Of a stretch of 9,205 bases of DNA, positions 1 through 6,026 are shown piece after piece. Every line of letters starts with the position of its first letter. Position 1 is the stretch's first letter. The notes beneath the pieces are model-generated. The model had not been told where the DNA came from. It did no database searches and saw nothing but the letters and a program-made list of their open reading frames with translations. The stretch spans positions 337 through 9,541 of the forward strand of contig DITH01000144.1 of assembly GCA_002422745.1 (NCBI GenBank), written 5' to 3'. The position numbers were made by a program, and so were the translations under genes. The stretch comes from Alphaproteobacteria bacterium UBA6189. Its GTDB lineage: Bacteria; Pseudomonadota; Alphaproteobacteria; Rickettsiales; UBA3002.

Positions 1-49
1 CGATGGTACTATGTCTTAAGGCATGGGAGAGTAGGTCGTCGCCAAGCCT
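1..49 (+). rRNA. rrf: 5S ribosomal RNA, 3' part (5' end outside window)
   Basis: The first ~49 bases match the 3' third of a bacterial 5S rRNA: the GATGGTACT block, then GGGAGAGTAGGTCGTCGCCA, closing with the GCCAAGCC strand that pairs with the 5' end of the molecule in helix I. The TAGGTCGTCGCCA form is typical of alphaproteobacteria. The gene runs rightward and is the end of an rRNA operon whose 16S and 23S genes would lie to the left. No tRNA follows it. The exact 3' end is uncertain by a few bases because the 5' strand of helix I is not visible. Confidence 0.9.
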
Positions 50-73
50 TCAAAGCGGGTTTTTTGTTATCAG

Positions 74-106
74 AGCCCCTGCAGCCTCACGGTTGCGGGG
101 GCTTTT
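74..106 (+). terminator. Rho-independent terminator of the rRNA operon
   Basis: A 13-bp stem (74-86 with 91-103, one G-U pair and one T-G pair, closed by a TCAC loop) is followed by TTTT at 103-106. It lies about 25 bases after the 5S 3' end, where an rRNA operon terminator is expected. A separate T-run at 59-65 just before it has no good stem of its own. Confidence 0.85.
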
Positions 107-277
107 CTGTTGTTAGGGCCGTTCGCGCGTGCGTGGTGTCTACAACCGGGCCGCTGCAGCACGCGCGGGATGCACGCGTTGATGACCGCGGTACTTTTTT
201 TTAAGCCTTAGTCTGAGATAAAAACGCTGGTATGCAGCCTAAATTGCCTGGTGAGGATGCGCCACAGAACGGTGCCA
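107..277. other. Intergenic region between rRNA operon and first minus-strand gene
   Basis: No gene or tRNA was found here. Visible structure: a 9-bp inverted repeat (124-132 with 159-167, CGCGCGTGC/GCACGCGCG, 26-base loop) with a further copy of GCACGCG at 172-178, and an isolated run of eight T at 195-202. These could be remnants of a second terminator, but the stem does not abut the T-run. This is convergent intergenic space, so no promoter is needed for either flanking gene. Confidence 0.5.
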
Positions 278-299
278 CTAACCCCGTTGATTGGCACCG
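270..299 (-). terminator. Possible weak hairpin terminator at the end of the 278-1060 gene
   Basis: An 8-bp perfect inverted repeat (CGGTGCCA at 270-277, TGGCACCG at 292-299) encloses the stop codon of the minus-strand gene. On the minus strand it is followed only by TTCTGT, not a true T-run. It could be a weak terminator or a 3'-end stabilising hairpin. Confidence 0.3.
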
Positions 300-1060
300 G
301 GTTGTTTCAGGCGCTCATTGTATAGATTGATAAGGCTTTCCGCGGTTTTGCTGTAACGGTCCCGAATCTCAGGGTCGGGCGGAAGTTCCGCGATCGCCTT
401 TGACAGCGCTTCCTCCAGCATGATTTCAATATCGCTCAGCACGCGCTGCATGGGGCTGTAGATCAGCATGACCGTCTGGTGATCCTGCAGGCGCAGCAGC
501 TGGTGGAGCGTTGTGGCGGCTTTCCCTGCGAGCGTTGTGCTATCCTGAAGCAAGTCTTCTGCCGCGCCGATATCGCTCAGAAGCATGTCGGCGAACAGGG
601 TAAGTTTCTCGCGGAGATGGGCCATGTGGGTTTGATATTCGTCGGCAAGATCTTTGCGTTCATTATGGCTGTGGAGCTCCTCATCGCGCGCGAATAAACG
701 TACCGCACGCGAACTGGCTTTCAGAATTTTCGCTGGCGCTTTAACCTGGTAGCGCTGAATTTCTTCCTGGGTTGGTGTGGTCAGAGTTGGCGGTGTTGCG
801 GCTTGAATTGGAGATTCTCTGGATTCCTGTCCCAGGACACTTTGGCGCAATATCCGTACATAAATCGCATGAATTTCGGGCATCATGCGTTGGATCATCC
901 GCTGCTCTGCTGGTGTGAGTAGCGCGGATTCTTTCGGCTGCCGTGTGAGCATGGTCAGGCCGAATGGCGTTGGTACACTGCCGGAAGGGCCGGGTGGTGA
1001 AGGTAACTGGTTGCGCGACCAGAAAACGGAATCGGGTTCATGTGTCATGCCTGATGGCAT
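278..1060 (-). CDS. Hypothetical helical cytoplasmic protein
   Basis: The product has 260 residues and I do not recognise its family. There is no signal peptide or membrane segment. The N-terminal ~35 residues are Pro/Gly/Ser-rich and probably disordered. Residues ~48-75 form a predicted helix with a Met-rich stretch (MIQRMMPEIHAIYVRI), ~85-100 are a Pro/Thr-rich linker, and ~100-255 are charged and helical with heptad-like Leu spacing (for example HQLLRLQDH and DIEIMLEEAL), suggesting a helical bundle or coiled coil. The ATG at 1060 has no Shine-Dalgarno sequence; a second ATG at 1048 (residue 5) is equally poor. The gene lies just downstream of the terminator of the preceding minus-strand gene, so it probably has its own promoter in the AT-rich 1061-1090 stretch. 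Codon composition and the length of the frame support a real gene. Confidence 0.8.
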   Translation of the reverse strand: MPSGMTHEPDSVFWSRNQLPSPPGPSGSVPTPFGLTMLTRQPKESALLTPAEQRMIQRMMPEIHAIYVRILRQSVLGQESRESPIQAATPPTLTTPTQEEIQRYQVKAPAKILKASSRAVRLFARDEELHSHNERKDLADEYQTHMAHLREKLTLFADMLLSDIGAAEDLLQDSTTLAGKAATTLHQLLRLQDHQTVMLIYSPMQRVLSDIEIMLEEALSKAIAELPPDPEIRDRYSKTAESLINLYNERLKQPGANQRG

Positions 1061-1087
1061 AGCAACTAATTATTTCACTTTTATGAC

Positions 1088-1121
1088 AAAAAACCCGGCC
1101 TTCGGGAGAGGGCCGGGTTTT
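1088..1121 (-). terminator. Rho-independent terminator of the 1144-1770 gene (possibly bidirectional)
   Basis: A perfect inverted repeat AAACCCGGCC (1091-1100) / GGCCGGGTTT (1111-1120) has a 10-base loop. Read on the minus strand it lies 23 bases after the stop at 1144 and is followed by TTTTTTG, a classical intrinsic terminator. On the plus strand the T-tract is shorter (TTTTC), and no plus-strand gene ends here. Confidence 0.9.
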
Positions 1122-1143
1122 CGTAGGCGGTTTGGTAAGCGCC

Positions 1144-1770
1144 TTACTCGCTAACGGGCAGCGGCGGGATACCGTTATCGTCGTCCATCGGCATCGGTGC
1201 GGGCTCACCCATCGGGGCGACCGGAGCCGAGCCATAGGGTGCTTCTGGCATATCGGGAGCAGGAACCGGCGCGCCTGGTGGGGCGCTCATCGGCTCCACC
1301 GGCACAGCGGCGACGCCACCCGGGGCATTCGGCGCGATCACGGCATTGGGCACGATGGTCGTCGCTTCCGGCGCTGCGCCGGGTGGAACCGGCGCGCCGG
1401 CGGCATTATCCATCGGCGAGGTCATGCCAGCAGGCGGGATGGTGGCTTCCACCGGTGCGCGGGTCATTGCGTCGCGCTCGGCGGCTGCGGCGGCTTCACG
1501 TTCCATGGCCTCGTGCTCGGCGGCTTCGCGGCGTTCTTCGGCGCGGCGGGCAGCGTCAGCCGCGGCACGGCGTTTGGCTTCTCCTTCCGCCTTAATGGCT
1601 TGCATTTCCTCAGCCGAGAGCGGGGCAGATGCCGCACCGAACGGCGCCATGCCCGACGGAACCGCTTGCGGCTCCATACGGAAGGTGTCGGTATTGGGAT
1701 CGTACTGCGCGACGGCAGCCGTGGAGGTGAGGGCGGTAGCGGCCAGCAGGCCGATCAGGCGAATGCGCAT
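1144..1770 (-). CDS. Secreted Ala/Pro-rich protein of unknown function
   Basis: The start is placed at the ATG at 1770 because AAGGAG lies 6 bases upstream and a clean signal peptide begins there; the longer frame back to 1821 adds a polar His/Ser stretch without a ribosome site. The product has 208 residues. Residues 1-21 form an n-region with two Arg, a hydrophobic core and an AVA|Q type signal peptidase I site. The mature protein begins with a short polar segment, then an Ala/Glu/Arg-rich charged helix (~50-105, with repeats such as AAADAARRAEERREAAEHE). A Pro/Ala/Met tail with repeated P-x-A-P units follows to the C-terminus. Such low-complexity proteins usually sit in the periplasm or on the cell surface, but no family was recognised. 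A strong terminator follows, so the gene is probably transcribed alone. Confidence 0.8.
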   Translation of the reverse strand: MRIRLIGLLAATALTSTAAVAQYDPNTDTFRMEPQAVPSGMAPFGAASAPLSAEEMQAIKAEGEAKRRAAADAARRAEERREAAEHEAMEREAAAAAERDAMTRAPVEATIPPAGMTSPMDNAAGAPVPPGAAPEATTIVPNAVIAPNAPGGVAAVPVEPMSAPPGAPVPAPDMPEAPYGSAPVAPMGEPAPMPMDDDNGIPPLPVSE

Positions 1771-1918
1771 GGAATGCTCCTTATGCGAGTCAGAGTGGGA
1801 TGATGAATGCGACATTGGCAAAGTTTTTCGCCCTGTCCATTCTTTTTGATGAAATCTTCACACGGCTATAGCGAATTGCAGGTAAAGAAGCCGTATGGTC
1901 AACGGCCACCGCACGACC
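1771..1918. other. Intergenic leader region upstream of the secreted Ala/Pro-rich gene
   Basis: These 148 bases separate the end of the iron-permease-like gene from the next minus-strand start. They hold the AAGGAG ribosome site of the 1770 start (about 1777-1782) and a weak inverted repeat, ACGGCT 1862-1867 / AGCCGT 1889-1894, with no T-run. No -35/-10 pair convinced me. Confidence 0.4.
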
Positions 1919-2371
1919 TCATTTGGCGGATTCCGGCCCATCGAATATCGCGCCCTCCCCGGGAAACTCGATATGGGGCACATCGGTATCATTGTCGCCG
2001 CGATGCATGGCCTGACGCGATTGGGCGGCGATTTCCTCGTAACGCTGGCGAATGGCACAGAGCTGCGCCTCGTCCAATTCCTCCAGATCGAGCAGCGCGG
2101 TGTGTGCGCCCTCAGTAACGCGGATCAGTTCGTCGAGTTTGATCTGCAGGGCGTAGGTGTCGCGGTTCTGGGCGTTTTGAATGAGAAAGACCATCAGGAA
2201 GGTAATGATGGTCGTGCCGGTATTGATGACCAGTTGCCAGGTATCGGAGAAATCGAAGATAGGGCCGGTGATCGCCCACGCGACGACGACGACAAAGGCG
2301 AGGACGAAACTCAGCGGTCGCCCGGTAACATCGGCAATGGTTTTGGCAAAGCGTGAGAAGAACGCGCGCAT
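1919..2371 (-). CDS. Low-affinity iron permease family membrane protein
   Basis: The product has 150 residues and resembles the Iron_permease family (PF04120), small inner-membrane proteins related to fungal Fet4. Visible marks are a basic amphipathic N-terminus ending in TGRP (residues 15-18), a first membrane segment at ~19-37 (SFVLAFVVVVAWAITGP), a short loop with FDFSDTWQ, and a second membrane segment at ~46-65. The last leads into the family signature TTIITFLMVFLIQNAQNRDT, followed by the conserved ALQIKLDELI helix. The C-terminal ~70 residues are charged and cytoplasmic. The start at 2371 is preferred over the in-frame ATG at 2383 because GGAG lies 6 bases before it and family members begin near this point. 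Despite the family name, iron transport by the short bacterial members is unproven; the family assignment is firm but the substrate is not. Confidence 0.87.
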   Translation of the reverse strand: MRAFFSRFAKTIADVTGRPLSFVLAFVVVVAWAITGPIFDFSDTWQLVINTGTTIITFLMVFLIQNAQNRDTYALQIKLDELIRVTEGAHTALLDLEELDEAQLCAIRQRYEEIAAQSRQAMHRGDNDTDVPHIEFPGEGAIFDGPESAK

Positions 2372-2384
2372 ACAAAGCTCCATT

Positions 2385-2403
2385 AATAGCCGCTAAGGCT
2401 ATT
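2385..2403 (-). promoter_or_regulatory. Hairpin in the 5' leader of the iron-permease-like gene
   Basis: A perfect 7-bp stem AATAGCC (2385-2391) / GGCTATT (2397-2403) with a 5-base loop ends about 13 bases before the start codon at 2371 and directly abuts the GGAG ribosome site. There is no T-tract after it on the minus strand, so it is not a normal terminator for the gene upstream. It could influence ribosome access. This is inference from position only. Confidence 0.35.
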
Positions 2404-2435
2404 GGGCGATGCGTTAAAAAAGGATAGGAAGATAG

Positions 2436-2834
2436 TTACGCGCGGTAGGTTTGCGGGGCCTGCGCCGCTGCGGGCGCGTTGTGGGCAATAGTGGAAGCCT
2501 CGTACCCACCGCCGATGCCGAAGGCTGAGAGAAGATTCGATGCCTGCTTTTTCGCCACGACATTATCGAGGGAGGGTTTCAAATGCGCCGCCACCTGATC
2601 GCTGACGTCGAACGCTTTTAACAAATGATCGGTATCGGTAAGTTTGCTGAGCGGCACGGTGGCCACATGCATTGAACCTTCTTTGGTCAGGGTGCTTTCC
2701 GTATGCTTATAGCGCCCCAGACAACGTAAGGCTGCATCGCGCGAATCCTCGCGAAAATAGGCAGTAAGCCTGTCGTCTTTTACGTTGAAGCGTGATGCTT
2801 GGTCTGGGTGCTGGCTCATATCTCCGTTATACAA
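2436..2834 (-). CDS. Small hypothetical protein, second gene of a pair with the peptidoglycan-binding protein
   Basis: The product has 132 residues from the TTG at 2834, or 127 from the ATG at 2819 (MSQHPDQASRF), and I do not recognise it. No signal peptide or membrane segment is evident. The N-terminal half is polar and mixed (AYFREDSRDAALRCLGRYKH), the middle has a helical leucine-spaced stretch (LSKLTDTDHLLKAFDVSDQV), and the C-terminus has a Gly-rich turn (FGIGGG) then an Ala/Pro tail. The start is not clear-cut: CGGAG lies only 2 bases before the ATG at 2819, and the TTG option has no good site. It begins 8 bases after the stop of the upstream gene, so the two are very probably co-transcribed. 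That link may hint at an envelope-related role. Confidence 0.7.
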   Translation of the reverse strand: MYNGDMSQHPDQASRFNVKDDRLTAYFREDSRDAALRCLGRYKHTESTLTKEGSMHVATVPLSKLTDTDHLLKAFDVSDQVAAHLKPSLDNVVAKKQASNLLSAFGIGGGYEASTIAHNAPAAAQAPQTYRA

Positions 2835-2842
2835 CGGAAAAC

Positions 2843-3271
2843 TTACCGATTCGTTAACGGCATCCGAAAGAATGGCGAGGCAGGGGCGAAGCAGCGCCCG
2901 ACATTCTGCGCCGGGTGGCTGGCATAGGCCAGTAGGCTGGCAGTTTTGCCATCGACCTGCCCGGTGGCGGGGAGCTGGTAATCGCGCTGGAAGGCGCGGG
3001 TGGCCGCCTGCGAAGCCGGGCCGAACCGGCCGTCGGCCGGGCCGGGGTTATAATTGAGCTGGCGGAGCTTCTGCTGGACGATGCGAATGGTTAGCGGCGT
3101 GGTGGTGTAGCTGCTGGCATGGGCGGGCAAATAGCCGCAATGATGCATGGTCTGCGCCGAGTCGAAGCCCGTGCCGCCTATAATATCCCGATTTATGTCC
3201 TGCGCATAACTGACAAGCGGGGAGGCCATTAAGCAGCTAGAAATAAATAGAGATGTGGCAAATATTCTCAT
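2843..3271 (-). CDS. Secreted peptidoglycan-binding domain protein
   Basis: The product has 142 residues. Residues 1-23 are a signal peptide with a likely SYA|QD cleavage; ISSC at 10-13 resembles a lipobox but is too close to the N-terminus to be favoured. Residues ~60-115 form one PG_binding_1 repeat (PF01471): the helix IRIVQQKLRQLNY, the conserved GPADGRFGPASQAATRAFQ turn-helix, and the closing GQVDGKTASLL. This fold binds peptidoglycan stems in many cell-wall hydrolases. No catalytic domain is attached, so it is probably a stand-alone binding module in the periplasm. Cys45 and Cys127 flank the domain and could form a disulfide. The ATG at 3271 has no clear Shine-Dalgarno sequence but gives the only complete signal peptide. 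It is the first gene of a likely two-gene unit. Confidence 0.87.
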   Translation of the reverse strand: MRIFATSLFISSCLMASPLVSYAQDINRDIIGGTGFDSAQTMHHCGYLPAHASSYTTTPLTIRIVQQKLRQLNYNPGPADGRFGPASQAATRAFQRDYQLPATGQVDGKTASLLAYASHPAQNVGRCFAPASPFFRMPLTNR

Positions 3272-3350
3272 AAAAATTGTCTGTACGTTAATTTAGTGCG
3301 GCTGGGAATAAAAATACATTGCTGGGCGGGCGGCGGTAAAAGAAAAGGGA

Positions 3351-3857
3351 TTAGCGTTGCAGGTTGGACGCGGCGGATTCGCGCTCGGCGAGCAGGGCGC
3401 TGGCGCGGTCTTTGGCGCTGCCGTCGCGATCGAGGATCTGCTGGATATGGTCGCGCTGGCTGCTACGGGTGCCCACGCGTTCGGCCCAGTTGCTGGTCGA
3501 TTGCTCGGGCGCGTGCTCGGCCTGCACACCCAAGGCCGGTACCATGACCGGGGTGGTGATGTCCTGTGACTGGCCAGGTGTGTGCTGGGCATGGTGCCCT
3601 GTTTTGGATGCATCGCCCGCACGTTTGAGCGCCATAATGCCGCCAAAAATACCTAACGAAGCGATCATCAAGGCGGCCATCGGCAGGGCGGCTAGCAGGC
3701 CGGTGCCCAATGCGGCGAAGAAACCGACGCCGCCACTGGCGAAAAGCGCCTGGCCCGCGGCCATAAGCGGGTAAAAAATAGCGGTCATCAACGCGCCACT
3801 GCCAGCACTGCCCATAAACCCCTTCAGGAAGGTGGCCGGGGCGGAGCGGTTCTGCAT
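3351..3857 (-). CDS. Glycine-rich integral membrane protein of unknown function
   Basis: The product has 168 residues from the ATG at 3857 (GGA 8 bases upstream); an in-frame ATG at 3869 adds four residues and cannot be excluded, while the frame further upstream would overlap the divergent nth gene. A long hydrophobic, Gly/Ala-rich block at residues ~14-77 probably forms three membrane helices (GALMTAIFYPLMAAGQALF, then GGVGFFAALGTGLLAALPM, then AALMIASLGIFGGIMAL). A positive KRAGDASK follows, suggesting a cytoplasmic C-terminal part. The remaining ~88 residues are polar: a His/Gln-rich linker and a charged helix ending ASALLAERESAASNLQR. I do not recognise the family. It is divergent from nth with about 79 bases between starts, a space that must hold both promoters. 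Confidence 0.75.
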   Translation of the reverse strand: MQNRSAPATFLKGFMGSAGSGALMTAIFYPLMAAGQALFASGGVGFFAALGTGLLAALPMAALMIASLGIFGGIMALKRAGDASKTGHHAQHTPGQSQDITTPVMVPALGVQAEHAPEQSTSNWAERVGTRSSQRDHIQQILDRDGSAKDRASALLAERESAASNLQR

Positions 3858-3935
3858 AGAATTTTCCATCTTTCTACGATAATGGATTTGGCGACGAAAC
3901 GGTGTGACAGTTTGATGAAACTGCAAGGGAAAGCC

Positions 3936-4592
3936 ATGGTGGCCATCGCCAAGCCCATGAAAACGAAAGAAATTACCGAGGCATTTGCGCGTTTCGCGGC
4001 GGGCAATCCGCACCCGGTGACGGAGCTGGACGCGCCAAACCCCTATTGTTTGCTGGTGGCGATTGTGCTTTCCGCCCAGGCGACGGATGTGAGTGTGAAC
4101 AAAGCGACCACCCCGTTATTCGCCACGGTCGATAGTCCGGAAAAAATGGTGCAGCTAGGGGAAGAGGGGCTGAAAACCTATATCCGCACCATCGGTCTGT
4201 TTAACAGCAAAGCCAAGAACGTCATCGCCCTGTCGCAGCAATTGCTGGACGAGCATGGTGGCGCGGTGCCGCATACGGCCGAGGCGCTGGAAGCCTTGCC
4301 AGGGGTAGGGCGCAAAACCGCCAATGTGTGGCGCAACTGCGTGCTGGGCGAGCCGACCATCGCGGTCGATACCCATGTGTTTCGCGTCGCAAACCGTATG
4401 GGGTTATGCAGTGAGAAAACCCCGCTTGGGGTGGAGCTGGCACTGCTGAAAAAAATTCCGGCGCAGTTTATGCAGCATGCCCATCACTGGTTGATTCTAC
4501 ATGGGCGCTATGTGTGCAAAGCGCGGCTGCCGGAATGCCCGCGCTGTGCGGTGCGCGACCTGTGCGGCTACAAGGCAAAAACGCTGGCTTAG
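3936..4592 (+). CDS. nth: Endonuclease III, DNA glycosylase/AP lyase
   Basis: Endonuclease III removes oxidised pyrimidines from DNA and nicks the abasic site by beta-elimination, in base excision repair. The 218-residue product has the complete family architecture: the N-terminal helices with LSAQATD at 46-51, the helix-hairpin-helix LPGVGRKTAN at 121-130 with catalytic Lys127, and the VDTHVFRVANR segment with catalytic Asp145. The C-terminal [4Fe-4S] loop C-x6-C-x2-C-x5-C uses Cys194, Cys201, Cys204 and Cys210. The ATG at 3936 is chosen because AAGGGA lies about 5 bases upstream; earlier in-frame ATGs at 3882 and 3915 lack a site and would add unusual sequence. Length is normal for the family. 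The stop codon overlaps that of the convergent 4589-5083 gene. Confidence 0.95.
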   Translation: MVAIAKPMKTKEITEAFARFAAGNPHPVTELDAPNPYCLLVAIVLSAQATDVSVNKATTPLFATVDSPEKMVQLGEEGLKTYIRTIGLFNSKAKNVIALSQQLLDEHGGAVPHTAEALEALPGVGRKTANVWRNCVLGEPTIAVDTHVFRVANRMGLCSEKTPLGVELALLKKIPAQFMQHAHHWLILHGRYVCKARLPECPRCAVRDLCGYKAKTLA

Positions 4593-5083
4593 CGTTCGCG
4601 GGCACTGCTGGTCTGGCCAGGGCGCCCCGCCCGTTTCGCGGTGCTGAGGGCCTGGGCGTAGCAATCGCGTAACGTGGCTTCGCGCGCCGATGTCCACCAT
4701 TCGCCCATGGTGGAAGTGATGTTCAAGGGGTTTTCGTGGTCTGCACGCATGACGATAAAGCCGTAGGCGGTTACCAGGTCGTTCGGCGAAAAAAGCGCGA
4801 TGCTGGGCACAAGCGGCTTGCGGCCAGCAACGCCCTGTTCCCATTTATGCACGCTGACATGGCTGACTTTCCGGTCATCGGGCAGGCGTTGCGATAACGC
4901 TTCCGCCATGTCGCGCGTGCTTTTATGCGCTGCATAGCGGCAGGCGGTCAGCATTAAGGCGAGGCTAGGGGGATCCTGCTGCAGGGCCTCCTCCCATAAC
5001 GCATCGGCCCGAATGCGGTTGGGGAGTGGATCGGCCGCGATGGGGATAAAATGCTGGGCTAAATTGCGGGGGTGATAATTCAT
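4589..5083 (-). CDS. Putative HTH (XRE-like) DNA-binding protein
   Basis: The product has 164 residues. Residues ~42-84 look like an XRE/Cro-type helix-turn-helix: a first helix LMLTACRYAAHKS, then TRDMAEALSQRL as the positioning helix, then SHVSVHKWEQG, which matches the recognition-helix pattern ending in W-E-x-G. A six-residue insertion (PDDRKV) separates the two HTH helices, which is unusual for the family. The rest (a ~40-residue N-terminal extension and a C-terminal segment with GEWWTSAREATLRDCYAQAL) is not recognised. I infer a transcriptional regulator; its targets are unknown. The ATG at 5083 has no Shine-Dalgarno sequence, and a good -10 element lies only 8 bases before it, so the mRNA may be leaderless. 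The stop (TTA, 4589-4591) overlaps the nth stop on the other strand. Confidence 0.72.
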   Translation of the reverse strand: MNYHPRNLAQHFIPIAADPLPNRIRADALWEEALQQDPPSLALMLTACRYAAHKSTRDMAEALSQRLPDDRKVSHVSVHKWEQGVAGRKPLVPSIALFSPNDLVTAYGFIVMRADHENPLNITSTMGEWWTSAREATLRDCYAQALSTAKRAGRPGQTSSARER

Positions 5084-5091
5084 AATGGCCC

Positions 5092-5120
5092 AGTATAAAA
5101 AAACCGCGCCGGTTTGCCCA
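5092..5120 (-). promoter_or_regulatory. Sigma-70-type promoter of the HTH gene, inside the bactofilin terminator
   Basis: On the minus strand TGGGCA (5120-5115, 4 of 6 matches to TTGACA) and TATACT (5097-5092, 5 of 6 matches to TATAAT) are separated by exactly 17 bases. The -35 element lies in the loop of the upstream terminator and its stem and T-tract form the spacer. The expected transcription start falls at about 5083-5086, on or within 3 bases of the ATG at 5083. Confidence 0.55.
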
Positions 5121-5130
5121 GCGCGGTTTT
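5100..5130 (-). terminator. Rho-independent terminator of the bactofilin gene
   Basis: A perfect 10-bp inverted repeat AAAACCGCGC (5100-5109) / GCGCGGTTTT (5121-5130) has an 11-base loop. On the minus strand it lies about 24 bases after the bactofilin stop and ends in a run of seven T, a strong intrinsic terminator. The plus-strand T-tract is shorter, and the nearest plus-strand gene (nth) ends 500 bases earlier. Confidence 0.9.
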
Positions 5131-5153
5131 CGGAAGTGACGCTTCCTTACGGC

Positions 5154-5831
5154 TTAGGCCGCTTTTTTGCTTGAGGCTTGAGGCGTTGCGGCAGCACCCT
5201 GCTTGGCTTCGGCAACGTTGCGGATATTGCCGCTGATTTGCCCACCGCGCTGGATTTCGATTTCCCCGTAGGTGATGTTGCCACGCACGCGGCCCGCACT
5301 GTAAATCGTCAGCTTGCCACGCACGATCAGGTCGCCTTCGAAGCTGCCTGAAATTTCGGCGTCTTCCACCTCGGCAGTGCCTTTGAGTGAGCCGGTCTCG
5401 GCCAGTTCCACGGTGTGGACTTCACGCATGGTGGCATCGACCATCCCTTCGATCACGACGCGATCGCAGGTGGTGATTTCACCCTTCATTTGAATGTCGG
5501 GCCCGACGGTAAGGATGCGCTTGGCATTGTTCATCCGTGCCGGAGCATGCGGACGCTCAGCCGGTGCGCTGGCCGGAGCCATCGATGCCGGGGCGGGCGC
5601 CGGTGCCGGACGCGATGCCGCCATGGCCGCTTGCGGCGGTGCCGGGCGGAAGGAGGGAGCAGGTTGCGCCGCCGGGGCGGTTGCTGCCGGAGCAGGCGCC
5701 GACGAAGCGGCTTGTGCCACCGGTGCAACAGCCGCAGGCGCGGACGACGCGGCTTGCGGCGCAGTCGTGCCCTGGTTGGATTCAGTGTCGTTGATCAATT
5801 CTTCGGAACCATCTTCCTTGCGGCGGAACAT
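5154..5831 (-). CDS. Bactofilin family polymer-forming cytoskeletal protein
   Basis: Bactofilins polymerise without nucleotide into filaments that in alphaproteobacteria recruit peptidoglycan-modifying enzymes and shape stalks or cell poles. The 225-residue product has a short charged N-terminus (MFRRKEDGSEEL) and an unusually long Ala/Pro linker (~20-98). The bactofilin domain (PF04519) spans ~104-206: ILTVGPDIQMKGEI, then short beta-helix rungs such as DRVVIEGMVDATM, GSLKGTAEVEDAEISGSF, GDLIVRGKLTIYSAGRVRG and GGQISGN. A basic tail (KKAA) closes it. The linker is much longer than the usual ~20-30 residues. GGAGAG lies 8 bases before the ATG at 5831. The gene is divergent from thrB, and a strong terminator makes it probably monocistronic. 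The domain assignment is firm; the localisation and partners are inferred from the family. Confidence 0.93.
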   Translation of the reverse strand: MFRRKEDGSEELINDTESNQGTTAPQAASSAPAAVAPVAQAASSAPAPAATAPAAQPAPSFRPAPPQAAMAASRPAPAPAPASMAPASAPAERPHAPARMNNAKRILTVGPDIQMKGEITTCDRVVIEGMVDATMREVHTVELAETGSLKGTAEVEDAEISGSFEGDLIVRGKLTIYSAGRVRGNITYGEIEIQRGGQISGNIRNVAEAKQGAAATPQASSKKAA

Positions 5832-6026
5832 GAGCTACTCTCCTTTGCCTGAAATCGGCGCTTGCTAATAATGTTTGCTTTTTTGGTGATTGAGCAGCGT
5901 TGCCACTGCCGAGCGCACTCACCCTAGCGAAATCGCCTGCTGCCTTCCAGCGAAAAATAGAAAAATATTTTGGCCAGGGCCATTGGCGGGGATGACAGGG
6001 CGGTCGTTCGATGCCATGTTGCGCGC
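5832..6026. other. Divergent intergenic region between bactofilin and thrB
   Basis: These 195 bases must hold promoters for both directions. The bactofilin ribosome site (GGAGAG) lies next to its start. AT-rich patches are at ~5866-5890 (TAATAATGTTTG) and ~5952-5971, the latter with the palindrome AAAATATTTT at 5962-5971. I could not find a convincing -35/-10 pair on either strand. No gene is supported here. Confidence 0.4.

Noticed and set aside
187..202. Second rRNA terminator with eight T
   Set aside because: The nearest stem (ACCGCGGT) is a short palindrome without a loop, and the larger inverted repeat ends about 27 bases earlier.
107..277. tRNA gene (such as an initiator tRNA) downstream of the 5S rRNA
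   Set aside because: No cloverleaf arms or TTCRANYC motif were found in this stretch.
1061..1090. A second Pho box upstream of the 278-1060 gene (TTGTCATAAAAG on the minus strand)
   Set aside because: Only the first 7-mer matches well; the second half-site (GTGAAAT) agrees poorly and no -10 lies at the right distance.
1132..1849. Long plus-strand frames opposite the secreted Ala/Pro-rich gene
   Set aside because: The minus-strand frame has a strong SD, signal peptide and terminator. The opposite frames are Arg/Gly/His-rich low-complexity translations of the same GC-rich repeats.
3870..3935. CTGTCAC on the minus strand in the divergent nth region as a Pho half-site
   Set aside because: It is a single 7-mer without a tandem partner, expected by chance.
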